From: JBBRNV01 sp038227435
GTDB lineage: Bacteria > Patescibacteriota > Minisyncoccia > Phycocordibacterales > CALRBL01
Assembly: GCA_038227435.1 (NCBI GenBank)
Contig: JBBRPW010000009.1
Span: 1-23,579, forward strand
Direction: 5' to 3'
Length of the DNA stretch: 23,579 bases
Part shown: positions 8,801 through 15,205 of the stretch, piece after piece
Layout: each line of letters begins with the position of its first letter
Numbering within the stretch: position 1 is the stretch's first letter
The notes under the pieces: generated by a model
Told to the model about the DNA's origin: nothing
Seen by the model: only the letters and a program-made list of their open reading frames with translations
Database searches by the model: none
Position numbers and translations under genes: made by a program

Positions 8801-9157
8801 TTTAACAGAACCCAAAATTTTATTTTTAACACGCACCATCACTTTAAGAGGTGCTTCATATGTCATTTTATTTTCCTTCGCATAAAACTCATCGTACTTA
8901 GGTGCTTGAATTTCAACACCAGTAAAATCAAGTTCGAATTTCTTATCAGAGAAATCCTTAATTTGTGAAAACTCAGAAAAAACCTCTTTAAGGCCTTCTT
9001 TCACAAACGCTGAATATGAGTTTATTTGTCCTTCTACTAAATTGGGGAGCTCTGCAAGTGGTTCCTTATACTTTCCAAACGTTTTTGACGGCAAATACCC
9101 CGGTGTTACTCGATTAGAAGCAACATCCAAAGATTTTGCATGCATTTTTTGTGCCAT
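5837..9157 (-). CDS. rpoB: DNA-directed RNA polymerase beta subunit
   Basis: Beta subunit of RNA polymerase, 1106 aa, near the usual compact bacterial length. Conserved blocks appear in order: the protrusion/lobe region with the GTFVINGIERVIVPQLARS motif, the rifampicin-pocket region around residues 395-430 ending RRVSALGPGGLTRERAG, then the VHPSHYGRVCPIQTPEGPNIG block, the GDKLAGRHGNKGVISRI block that contacts the active site, and the C-terminal GGKAQGGGQRFGEMEVWAL clamp segment. In the rifampicin cluster the position equivalent to E. coli D516 is Q (residue 405) and that of S522 is N, while H526 and S531 are unchanged. The start ATG at 9155-9157 has no Shine-Dalgarno sequence. The gene has its own promoter and long leader and heads an rpoB-rpoC-dnaG run. 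The usual upstream rplJ-rplL pair is absent here. Confidence 0.97.
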   Translation of the reverse strand: MAQKMHAKSLDVASNRVTPGYLPSKTFGKYKEPLAELPNLVEGQINSYSAFVKEGLKEVFSEFSQIKDFSDKKFELDFTGVEIQAPKYDEFYAKENKMTYEAPLKVMVRVKNKILGSVKEQEIFMADLPLMTDHGTFVINGIERVIVPQLARSYGVFFTAEELKGRTYFGAKIIPARGAWIELVTDPDGVTYVRVDKKRKFPASSLLRAMGAGDDAKDVLKLFAHNEVAQKAMELTLAKDTAKNTNDSLIEIYKRLRDGDLATVENAREFLKSIFSGDRYDLSPVGRFRFNKRFNKEKTEKELTRKTLSLDDMVTIITHVIDLNTQKESVADDIDHLGSRRVRFVGELLAQKIRLGMTQIKRNIQNRMSTIDTDASLPVQFIIPRPLQARIKEFFTTNQLSQFMQQDNLLNELEHLRRVSALGPGGLTRERAGYEVRDVHPSHYGRVCPIQTPEGPNIGLVLNLSAYARINPFGMIETPLVKVKNGKVTGEITYFNALEEEGFTIAHAGNSYDKAGKFTTEEVECRLKGKPIMVKPEGVDYIDVATNQAFSIATAMIPFVNHDDANRALMGSNMQKQATPPLQPEAPIVATGIEKKAALDTGRLVIAPSNGTITAVDAKHIVFKPADASVNKGKEITFKLVEFSRTNQFTDYHQRPVVNLHQEVKKGDVLADASTSDNGQISLGHNVLVAFMTWQGANYDDAIILSERLVKRSKFSSIQIEEFVVNVRDTKLGPEVTTPDIPNVGEAKLKNLDHEGVVRIGAEVSPGDILVGKITPKGETQLTPEERLLRSIFGEKSRDVKDTSKRVENGKRGRVVSVKVFSREKGDKLESGIIKRIHIEIAQVRNVSVGDKLAGRHGNKGVISRILPEEEMPYMADGTPVDVILTPLGVPSRMNLGQILELHLGLAANTLGYQAIVPAFAGATQDEVKAELVEAGFTADGKMTLYDGRTGDAFEQKIAVGYMYILKLHHMVEDKIHMRSIGPYSLITQQPLGGKAQGGGQRFGEMEVWALSGHGAAHTLREVLTIKSDDIVGRSAAFDAIVKGRPITQTNSPASFNVLLNNLRGLALDVTLVNKELPDQEYEVTEKVRTVYGKDVEGDSDSAPNK

Positions 9158-9280
9158 TATGTGTATGCAAATTTAGCGCTATGTAAAACATCCAGTGCCT
9201 TGGATGCGCCATTACACAGCTATTATTAAAATGTAGGGCAAGGTCTCACTACTGGCTCGTAACTCAATCTTGCGGTGAGG
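9158..9280 (-). promoter_or_regulatory. Long structured 5' leader of rpoB
   Basis: The roughly 120 nt between the predicted rpoB start site and its ATG holds no ORF. Besides the hairpin near the start codon, its first 45 nt contain two interleaved 5 bp complementarities: CTCAC with GTGAG (9275-9279 with 9245-9249) and GCAAG with CTTGC. Their order would make a pseudoknot or two mutually exclusive folds. I do not recognise it as a known riboswitch or ribosomal-protein leader. The fold is an inference by eye. Confidence 0.4.
9175..9220 (-). promoter_or_regulatory. Hairpin in the rpoB leader, divergent relative of the rpoC/dnaG elements
   Basis: An outer stem pairs 9178-9186 with 9212-9220 (9 bp with one G-U in the RNA). 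After a small asymmetric internal loop, an inner 6 bp stem pairs 9189-9194 (catcca) with 9201-9206 (tggatg). The 6 nt loop reads AGGCAC on the transcribed strand; with the preceding A of the stem this gives AAGGCAC, compared with AAGGACG in the rpoC and dnaG elements. The plus-strand segment atttagcg flanks both this hairpin and the rpoC one. The relationship is weaker than that between the rpoC and dnaG copies. Confidence 0.45.
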
Positions 9281-9314
9281 TATATAATATAGAGTGTTTT
9301 TTATTGGCTGTCAA
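9279..9314 (-). promoter_or_regulatory. rpoB promoter
   Basis: On the minus strand a perfect -35 TTGACA (9309-9314) is followed by a 17 bp spacer and a -10 TATATT (9286-9291). The predicted start of transcription is near 9279-9281, giving an rpoB leader of about 120 nt. This is the best sigma-70-type promoter in the window and lies 30 bp past the stop codon of the transglycosylase gene. Confidence 0.8.
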
Positions 9315-9343
9315 ATATATTGATAGGTAAATTAATGCTCTTT

Positions 9344-10747
9344 TTAACTTCCGCTCAATGTGTCGATATCAGCCTGAATACTTGTAGCTTTTGCGAGCAC
9401 TTGGTCTCCATAAAACTGAGTGCTCCCTTTACATGAACTTCCAGAATAATACTTACAAGCGGCATTTCGTTCAGCACTATAGCTTTGGCTTGATGCACCT
9501 AAGTCCCCTAAATAAAGTGAGGCGGCAGTAAATGCATCTTGTGGATTCCATGGGTCGGCAATTCCCTTTCCGTTAGCTGCTTCTACTCTACTAGCGAATA
9601 ATTGCCACGTTGAAGGAATAAATTGTGCCGGGCCCATAGCTCCTCCGTATCCAACCTGAAATGGACAAGATACTCGAGTAGTAGATGGATTACGTCCAAC
9701 TTGCGATGTAATTGCTAAGAATGGTTGTACATCACGCGATGGCTTCATCACATTTGCAACTGCCGCTCCCGTACTTACATACACTCCAGCCCCTGTTACT
9801 TGGTCGGTCATGTAGCACCGCCCTACATTTTTACCGAGTGCACTTTCCTGCATCAGAATTGCTAATAGGAAAGCAGGGCGAACTCCTGTAGAAATTGAAG
9901 CAGATTTCGCATATTGAAGAGCATCGCCGAATTTAATTGAATCCGCATCTCTTAATTGAAATAATGCATTTCTAATTTGTGTTGCTACTTTTTGCTTATC
10001 TGCAATTACTCTTTGATAATCTTTTTGTTGCTGTTTATTTAAGCTCAGTAGTCGTTGTTTTTCAGTTTCGTTTTTCTTAATACTTGCTTGTTCTTTTTCA
10101 ACGTCTACTTTTGCATCGATCTCATCATTTCTTTTATCATTTAGCTGCTGTTTTTGAGTCTCTGTTTCATTTTTTGTTGAATTAATACTATCGAATACAT
10201 CCTTGAGCGATGCACGAGCAAAAGCAAATGAGTCAACGTCGATAAAAAAATCAGATACTGATTGTTTTGCTAAAAGCACTTCTGGAAGCGTATAGTTCTC
10301 TAATTGATGAGTTTGATTTAAAATTTCAGAGAGGGAAATTTTATTTGCATCGATTCTTTGTTCTAATGTTTTAATTGTTTTTGTTTTGATCGTGATATCT
10401 TTTCCTAATCGTTCAATTGCAATGTTGTGAGCTTTAATTTTTAAAAGAGCCTGTTTAATTTTTACATCTAAAATAGCGATGTCTCTTGTAATCGAAACAC
10501 CTTCTCCTTGTTTTTGATTCAGAATCGCTTGTTGGTCCTTAATTTCTTTTTCTACTTCGGCAAGTTGAGTACGGAGTTCAGCCTCTCGCTCTGGGGTAAG
10601 AGTTGGATTAACTATCTCTTCGGCATATGCCGAATTAAAGCCCAAACTGCCTATATTTCCAATTACTTGGCTAAATTGCAGTGACCCTACAATTACTAAC
10701 CCTATAATAATAGCCGTGAAAGACTTTGTAACTAACTTTCGTAACAT
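9344..10747 (-). CDS. Secreted coiled-coil protein with C-terminal lytic transglycosylase (SLT/MltB-like) domain
   Basis: Probably cleaves peptidoglycan glycan strands outside the membrane. The ATG at 10745-10747 gives 467 aa; the frame is open further upstream but that part overlaps rplY and would bury the signal peptide. Residues 1-43 form a signal peptide (basic start, hydrophobic core, AYA before EE). About residues 50-265 are Lys/Glu/Gln-rich coiled coil resembling the N-terminal regions of cell-division-associated wall hydrolases. The C-terminal domain has the transglycosylase motif with catalytic E301 in MQESALG and then YGGAMGPAQFIPSTW, NPQDAFTAASLYL and a Tyr/Cys-containing ACKYYSGSSC segment. 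Four cysteines in the domain may form disulphides. A coiled coil plus hydrolase layout suggests a role in division or wall remodelling, which is inference. It lies 52 nt after rplY and has its own promoter. Confidence 0.85.
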   Translation of the reverse strand: MLRKLVTKSFTAIIIGLVIVGSLQFSQVIGNIGSLGFNSAYAEEIVNPTLTPEREAELRTQLAEVEKEIKDQQAILNQKQGEGVSITRDIAILDVKIKQALLKIKAHNIAIERLGKDITIKTKTIKTLEQRIDANKISLSEILNQTHQLENYTLPEVLLAKQSVSDFFIDVDSFAFARASLKDVFDSINSTKNETETQKQQLNDKRNDEIDAKVDVEKEQASIKKNETEKQRLLSLNKQQQKDYQRVIADKQKVATQIRNALFQLRDADSIKFGDALQYAKSASISTGVRPAFLLAILMQESALGKNVGRCYMTDQVTGAGVYVSTGAAVANVMKPSRDVQPFLAITSQVGRNPSTTRVSCPFQVGYGGAMGPAQFIPSTWQLFASRVEAANGKGIADPWNPQDAFTAASLYLGDLGASSQSYSAERNAACKYYSGSSCKGSTQFYGDQVLAKATSIQADIDTLSGS

Positions 10748-10782
10748 GTTTTGACATAATATCACATATTTCGTGACGTCAA
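10748..10782 (-). promoter_or_regulatory. Promoter of the transglycosylase gene, leaderless type
   Basis: The minus strand has an extended -10 TGATATTAT (-10 hexamer at 10756-10761) whose end is 8 bp from the ATG, and TTGACG at 10777-10782 as a possible -35 with a short 15 bp spacer. The predicted transcript would start within one or two bases of the start codon. Confidence 0.5.
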
Positions 10783-10799
10783 CCAGATCATAATATGAC

Positions 10800-11459
10800 T
10801 TACTCAGTTTTTGCTTTTGGTTCCTCTCCTTCAACACCTTCTTCTTCTTTCTTACCTTTCTTTTCAGAAAGTTCAATTTGAGAAATATCCATAGGAACTT
10901 CTTCAATCACTTCTTCTTTCGCTTCGTTAGCAAGTACAATTACTTCTTCAGGACCCGTAATTAGTGTAACTCCGGCTGGAAGTTTAAGATCTCCGGCAAG
11001 AATTTGAGATTCAAAATCAACAAGTGAAGAAATATCAACCTCAATGTGGTGTGGAAGTTTTGAAGCTTCTGCTTCAATTTCAACTTCGTGAAGCACCTTA
11101 ACAAGTACTCCTCCTAAATCTTTAATCGCACCTGATACTCCAACGAATTCAATTGGAACGTGAACTGAAACTTTTTTACCTTTTTCAATTACGTAAAAAT
11201 CGATATGTCGAATTATTCCTGTAACAGGATCTCGATCAAGATCGTGCACAAGTGCGTCGTGCGCACCTGTTGGTGTTGTAAGATTAATAACTGATGACTC
11301 TCCAGTTTGCTTAAATACTTTTTCGAATTCTACTTTGCTTACTAAAATAGGGGTTGAAGCTTCAAGGCGGCCATAATAGACAGCTGGAATCTTGCCCTCT
11401 TGACGCATTTTGTGTAATTTTGCGCCTACCTGACGTGGTTCTGCTTGTAATGTAATCAT
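10800..11459 (-). CDS. rplY: 50S ribosomal protein L25 (Ctc form)
   Basis: Binds 5S rRNA in the large ribosomal subunit. The 219 aa product has the long, two-domain Ctc/TL5 architecture. An N-terminal 5S-binding domain covers about residues 1-90, with the typical GKIPAVYYG segment and HDLDRDPVTGIIRHIDFYVI. A second beta-rich domain follows at about 95-185 (VPIEFVGVSGAIKDLGGVL, then IEVDISSL, then LPAGVTLI). The tail of about 35 residues is rich in Glu and Lys. The ATG at 11457-11459 directly begins the family's conserved N-terminus (ITLQAEPR). A promoter ends 8 bp from the ATG, so the mRNA is probably leaderless. The gene sits between a pilin gene and a transglycosylase gene, not in a ribosomal operon, which is common for rplY. 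Confidence 0.93.
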   Translation of the reverse strand: MITLQAEPRQVGAKLHKMRQEGKIPAVYYGRLEASTPILVSKVEFEKVFKQTGESSVINLTTPTGAHDALVHDLDRDPVTGIIRHIDFYVIEKGKKVSVHVPIEFVGVSGAIKDLGGVLVKVLHEVEIEAEASKLPHHIEVDISSLVDFESQILAGDLKLPAGVTLITGPEEVIVLANEAKEEVIEEVPMDISQIELSEKKGKKEEEGVEGEEPKAKTE

Positions 11460-11495
11460 AGGTAATGACTATACTGATTTTATGGAAAAAATCAA
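11460..11495 (-). promoter_or_regulatory. rplY promoter
   Basis: On the minus strand TTGATT (11490-11495), a 16 bp spacer and TATAGT (11468-11473) lie just after the pilin stop codon. The -10 box ends 8 bp before the rplY ATG, leaving almost no leader. An inverted repeat GATTTT/AAAATC lies within the spacer. Confidence 0.6.
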
Positions 11496-11499
11496 TGAT

Positions 11500-12066
11500 T
11501 TATCTTGCTCCTCCTGGATCACCTGTACAAATAGTATTTCCTTCAGTGGTAATAGTTGGAGCTAAAGTTGTAGGCCCACATGAAACCCCATTTCCCTCCA
11601 ACATCCAAGTGATTGAGGTATTTGGGCCAGTTATACAGTTACCCCCAGCATCAACACTACTGCAGTCATAAATTACTCCCATTGAAGCATTTCCATTGAT
11701 ATTTATGACTTGTTTATTTACCGCTGGAGTTCCGACAATATATGTTGAAAGTGCTGTCATTGCGGCAGCATCAACTGAATATGTAGTTGCTCCTATTTTA
11801 CACTGCCCTGCCGCTGGATAGTCGTAACCAACACCTAAACATGTTGGATTACTTACTGTAGGTTTAGGATAGTATCCATTCTGATTAAAGTATTGAGAAA
11901 ATGCATTTACATACTGACGAACTTGGGAAACCGTTTTAGTATTTCTTGCCTTCTGTCGAGCCGCTCCAAGTGTAACAAGGGCTACTGAAGTAATAATACC
12001 GATGATTGAAATAACAACGAGTAGCTCCAAAATTGTGAATCCTTTATTTTTTATTTTTTTATTCAT
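11500..12066 (-). CDS. Type IV pilin-like protein (prepilin N-terminal methylation domain)
   Basis: A 188 aa protein with a textbook class III signal. A short basic leader ends in KG, the prepilin peptidase site, then FTILELLVVISIIGI with the conserved Glu at +5 and a hydrophobic helix to about residue 33. The basic/helical stretch AARQKARNTKTVSQVRQYV continues the pilin spine, followed by a C-terminal globular part with six cysteines, enough for three disulphides. This fits an externally displayed major or minor pilin, or a pseudopilin. No pilus assembly genes (pilB, pilC, pilD) are in the window, so they must lie elsewhere. It follows the small membrane-protein gene by 17 nt and is likely co-transcribed with it. 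The start region is very A-rich with no Shine-Dalgarno sequence. Confidence 0.9.
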   Translation of the reverse strand: MNKKIKNKGFTILELLVVISIIGIITSVALVTLGAARQKARNTKTVSQVRQYVNAFSQYFNQNGYYPKPTVSNPTCLGVGYDYPAAGQCKIGATTYSVDAAAMTALSTYIVGTPAVNKQVININGNASMGVIYDCSSVDAGGNCITGPNTSITWMLEGNGVSCGPTTLAPTITTEGNTICTGDPGGAR

Positions 12067-12096
12067 ATTTTATTTTTTATTTTTTATTTTTTTTCA
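12040..12096. repeat. T-rich 7-bp-period tract
   Basis: On the plus strand, runs of 4-8 T separated by single A (attttttattttttatttt type) extend from the pilin N-terminal codons across the 17 nt gap into the 3' end of the neighbouring gene. On the transcribed strand this is an A-rich, unstructured region around the pilin start codon. It may serve as a non-Shine-Dalgarno ribosome landing site and is also prone to slippage. Confidence 0.5.
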
Positions 12097-12410
12097 ATTT
12101 TTGAAGGGAACGTTGCTAATAATTCTGGTGATAATTTTTGAGCTACATCTCTTGGAATATCTTCTCTGAATGTTACCTGGAAATTTTTTTTAGTGGAGCT
12201 ATATATAAGAAAACCCCCAACAAAAAGCAGTAGGCAAAATCCAACAATCAAAATATTGGCAAATGAAAAAGATGAGGCAATATTATGACTTATCAAAAAT
12301 TCAGCGATTGACGAATTATTTTTTGATGCGTTAACACTATACTGCTGACGCCTATATTCAAATCGATTATCAATGCTGACATCATTATGGGGCTCAAGAT
12401 CAATGATCAT
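12084..12410 (-). CDS. Small single-pass membrane protein, unrecognised
   Basis: From the ATG at 12408-12410 the product is 108 aa; a TTG at 12426-12428 would add six residues. The N-terminal half is polar (YRRQQYSVNASKNNSS) and a single strongly hydrophobic helix, ILIVGFCLLLFVGGFLIY, lies at about residues 53-70. After it come about 40 residues ending SKIEKK. I do not recognise the family. A TATTAT box lies 8 bp before the ATG, which could make a leaderless transcript. It sits between the FAD oxidoreductase (42 nt upstream) and the pilin gene (17 nt downstream), so a link to pilin display or export is possible but is only suggested by position. Confidence 0.6.
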   Translation of the reverse strand: MIIDLEPHNDVSIDNRFEYRRQQYSVNASKNNSSIAEFLISHNIASSFSFANILIVGFCLLLFVGGFLIYSSTKKNFQVTFREDIPRDVAQKLSPELLATFPSKIEKK

Positions 12411-12452
12411 ACCCTTACATAATAGCAAATAAAAAAGCTTTGGTACTCACAA

Positions 12453-14141
12453 TTACTTTTTCAGTAAGTGGGCTTTCACATATGCCAAACTTCCCCTTCC
12501 GTCCTGATTTGCAGTTTTTTCTGGTACTTTTTTTCCTGGATTAAACATATTTTCAGGGTCGAATATCTGTTTTGTTTTTCTAAAGAGTTCTAAAATTTCA
12601 GGTGAATACATTTTTGATAAATACGGAGTTCGAACTAAACCGTCATTATGCTCTCCACTAATTGATCCTCCGTATTCTTTAACCACATTAAATACTTCAT
12701 CAGAAACAATAAAGATATCTGATTTTTCAGCACTGTTTGTAAAATCAATTAAAGGAAATATGTGAAAATTTCCATCACCAGCGTGGCCGGCAATACTGTA
12801 CGTTAAATTATGCTTGTGTAGAATTGCATTTAATTTAGGGAGAACTTGAGGCAAGTATTGAGGGTTTACAATTACGTCGTCAATAAAAGCGGCGGCCTTT
12901 CGTGTTTTCATATGACTACGAAGTAAGTTAAAGCTCTCACGACGAATGGTCCAATATTTACCGATTTCATCTTCATTACTGACTACTTTAGTTTTTAAAT
13001 TAAAATGTTTAATTGATTCATTTAATTCATAAGCTTTTTTATCGAGCTCTGCAATATCATCTCCAGCGAACTCAGCAAGCAACATTAGTTTGGGATATCC
13101 TTTTGTAAGCGACATCCAGAATTCAGGTAAAAAATTAATAATCATTTGTAACTTATTTTTTCCATGATGTTGTTTTAGTACGTCAGGAAAATATTTAACC
13201 GCAAGTGCAATGGTTTGATCATCAAATGATTCTAAACTTTCTGGCTTTCCTTTTAAAAGTTCTGCCACTACTTGACCGAGTGGTTTCAAATCGAATAAAT
13301 GAACCACTACCATTCGTGAATATTTTTTAACCGGTACTAATCTAAAAACAACTTCGGTTACTATTCCCAATGTTCCTTGTGAACCTGTAATAAGGCGATT
13401 TAAATTAAATACGCCCGCTTCTTTATCGATTATGTTCCACAAAAAATATCCTGCTGAATTTTTATTTACTTTTGGTTTTGCCTCAGCAATTGCATTATAA
13501 TTTCGTAAAATTAATTCATCGAGTGCCCTGTATACCTCACCCTCAAGTGTTTGTTCATTTTTTTTAGCCACAAGCTGTTCGGTTGAAAGTGGTTTAATGG
13601 TGTATTCATTTCCATCTCGTAAAACGATTTTCAGTTCGGCTACATACAATTCTGTTTTGCCGTAATTTAAATTCTTTTCTCCTCCTGCATTATTTCCAAC
13701 AATTCCTCCTATTGCACAAAGGTTTTTTGAAGCAGGATAGGAAGGCATGATAAACCCTTTGGCCAAAGTTTCTTTTTCAAAATCTCGATACATTGTTCCG
13801 GGAAGTACTCGGGCATATGCACTTCCGTTTGGATCAATATCAATACTTTTAACCCCAGTAATATATTTTGAAATATCGACAATAATTGATTCATTAATTG
13901 ACCCTCCCGACATACAAGTTCCTGCTGCGCGCATGGTGAGTGAAAGTTCAGGGTGTTCCTTTTTATGATCTCGAACAAAATTAACAAGTGCTTTAATGTC
14001 GGTAGTGTGTTTTGGAAATACCACAATTGCTGGGCGAACTTCGCAAATACTAGCGTCATGACTATGAGTTTGAATAACCGATTCATCAGTTACCACATCT
14101 CCTTCTATTATTTTTTTTAATTCTTGTTCAAGATCAAACAT
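12453..14141 (-). CDS. FAD-linked oxidoreductase, glycolate oxidase GlcD / D-lactate dehydrogenase type
   Basis: A 562 aa flavoenzyme of the VAO/PCMH family that oxidises a 2-hydroxy acid such as D-lactate or glycolate. The N-terminal PCMH FAD-binding domain (about 30-270) shows the FPKHTTDIKALVNF segment, RAAGTCMSGGSI, the AIGGIVGNNAGGEKNLNYG pyrophosphate-binding loop and GSQGTLGIVTEVVFRLVP. The C-terminal FAD-oxidase domain carries GHAGDGNFHIFPL at about 452-464 and then SGEHNDGLVRTPYL, where most relatives have GEHGDG or GEHGIG. The FNPGKKVP end motif is present. No separate iron-sulphur partner gene (GlcF-like) and no fused cysteine-rich domain are visible, so the electron acceptor is unknown. 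It lies 50 nt downstream of the aldolase and is probably co-transcribed. The exact substrate cannot be told from sequence. Confidence 0.87.
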   Translation of the reverse strand: MFDLEQELKKIIEGDVVTDESVIQTHSHDASICEVRPAIVVFPKHTTDIKALVNFVRDHKKEHPELSLTMRAAGTCMSGGSINESIIVDISKYITGVKSIDIDPNGSAYARVLPGTMYRDFEKETLAKGFIMPSYPASKNLCAIGGIVGNNAGGEKNLNYGKTELYVAELKIVLRDGNEYTIKPLSTEQLVAKKNEQTLEGEVYRALDELILRNYNAIAEAKPKVNKNSAGYFLWNIIDKEAGVFNLNRLITGSQGTLGIVTEVVFRLVPVKKYSRMVVVHLFDLKPLGQVVAELLKGKPESLESFDDQTIALAVKYFPDVLKQHHGKNKLQMIINFLPEFWMSLTKGYPKLMLLAEFAGDDIAELDKKAYELNESIKHFNLKTKVVSNEDEIGKYWTIRRESFNLLRSHMKTRKAAAFIDDVIVNPQYLPQVLPKLNAILHKHNLTYSIAGHAGDGNFHIFPLIDFTNSAEKSDIFIVSDEVFNVVKEYGGSISGEHNDGLVRTPYLSKMYSPEILELFRKTKQIFDPENMFNPGKKVPEKTANQDGRGSLAYVKAHLLKK

Positions 14142-14191
14142 TTTTATTTTTAGTTTACTTCTAAATAATCCCGCGAACTTTTATCAGAAAA

Positions 14192-15091
14192 CTAACTAAG
14201 CATATTAAATAATTTTAATCGTTCTGTAACTGAGGCCTCAAGAGCTTTTCTTGCTTCAACAGTTGCTTTATACGGTGTTGTTTCGTCAGGGTTTGCAGTA
14301 AGGAATGAACGGAGGCCTTTCATATATGCAATTCGTATGTCGGTATTTATGTGCACAATACTCATTCCAGCTTTTATAACTGCAATAAAATCTTCGTTAC
14401 TAATTCCCGATCCACCATGAAGTACGAGGGGTGCATTTGTTGCTTCGGCAATTTCGCGAGCACGATTAATATTAAGCGGCGGGTTTCCTCCAATTTTTAA
14501 TAGGCCATGAACATTTCCAACAGCAGGAGCAAGCATATCGGCACCAGTGAGGGCCAAAAGTTTAACCGCATCTTCAGGGTGAGTTAAAAAATTTGGATCA
14601 AGCGAAACACCATCGGGAAGTTTGTCGATAATTTTTGATGATGTTCCAATATATCCAAGTTCGGCTTCAATAATTACTTCAGGTCTTACACTATTTTTAT
14701 AATCAACACATTTTTTAACCAGCGCAACATTTTCATCAAAATTAAGTCCGGCTCCATCACAAATAACCGCATCGTATCCTGCATCAATTGCCTCTTTTAC
14801 TTTTTCAAAACTATACGTGTGGTCGGCATTAATATAGATAGGATAATTAAATTGCTCTCGAATGCTTTTAACAAGAGCCACTGCTTGGCGAGGCCCAATT
14901 GCCTCTCGCTCTCCTTCTGAAGTTCCTATAATTACTGGCAAATTAAGTGCCTTGGCGGCGTTAAAAATCCCCCAAAGACCTTCTAAGTTTGAAATATTAA
15001 AGTGGCCTACTGCTACACCTCGTTTTTTAGCATCTGCAATTACTTCCTTTAATGATGGAATAGTTGTGGCTGTTGGATTTTGTTCATTCAT
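14192..15091 (-). CDS. fba: Class II fructose-bisphosphate aldolase family protein
   Basis: Zinc-dependent aldolase, 299 aa, expected to interconvert fructose-1,6-bisphosphate with dihydroxyacetone phosphate and glyceraldehyde-3-phosphate; the family also includes tagatose-bisphosphate aldolases. Characteristic residues are all visible: GHFNISN near the N-terminus, the D90-H91 pair in NADHTYS, E142 and E144 in IIEAELGYIG, H195 in GNVHG, H225 in LHGGSGI and the HINTDIR segment that binds substrate phosphate. The first eight or so residues are a poorly conserved lead. The ATG at 15089-15091 lies 6 bp from an extended -10 box. It heads the long leftward run and is divergent from the PfkB kinase, with transketolase nearby. 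Substrate (fructose or tagatose bisphosphate) is not settled by these motifs. Confidence 0.9.
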   Translation of the reverse strand: MNEQNPTATTIPSLKEVIADAKKRGVAVGHFNISNLEGLWGIFNAAKALNLPVIIGTSEGEREAIGPRQAVALVKSIREQFNYPIYINADHTYSFEKVKEAIDAGYDAVICDGAGLNFDENVALVKKCVDYKNSVRPEVIIEAELGYIGTSSKIIDKLPDGVSLDPNFLTHPEDAVKLLALTGADMLAPAVGNVHGLLKIGGNPPLNINRAREIAEATNAPLVLHGGSGISNEDFIAVIKAGMSIVHINTDIRIAYMKGLRSFLTANPDETTPYKATVEARKALEASVTERLKLFNMLS

Positions 15092-15106
15092 ATATATAGA
15101 ATATCA
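15092..15106 (-). promoter_or_regulatory. Aldolase promoter, extended -10, leaderless type
   Basis: The minus strand reads TGATATTCT, an extended -10 with the hexamer at 15098-15103, followed by six bases and the ATG. No convincing -35 is visible, as expected when TGn is present. Transcription would start at or within a base of the ATG. Confidence 0.55.
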
Positions 15107-15169
15107 CACACCTCTCTTTGTACAGGGTTTACACGCATCGCTTTCTATTTCCATTCACTGTTTTTTTCA

Positions 15170-15205
15170 TTCATTGAAATTCATTAAATTTGATATAGTT
15201 AGTAC
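15170..15205 (+). promoter_or_regulatory. PfkB-kinase promoter, extended -10, leaderless type
   Basis: The plus strand has TGATATAGT (hexamer TATAGT at 15194-15199), six bases, then the ATG at 15206. A weak -35 TTCATT (15170-15175) lies 18 bp upstream. It shares the 114 bp divergent intergenic region with the aldolase promoter. A start of transcription 7 bp after the hexamer would be the A of the ATG. Confidence 0.6.

Noticed and set aside
9240..9290. tRNA-like sequence in the rpoB leader
   Set aside because: No T-loop consensus, no acceptor stem pairing and no cloverleaf could be formed.
10748..10906. Longer start of the transglycosylase gene overlapping rplY
   Set aside because: It would put 53 Lys-rich residues, read from the rplY 3' coding sequence in another frame, in front of a clear signal peptide.
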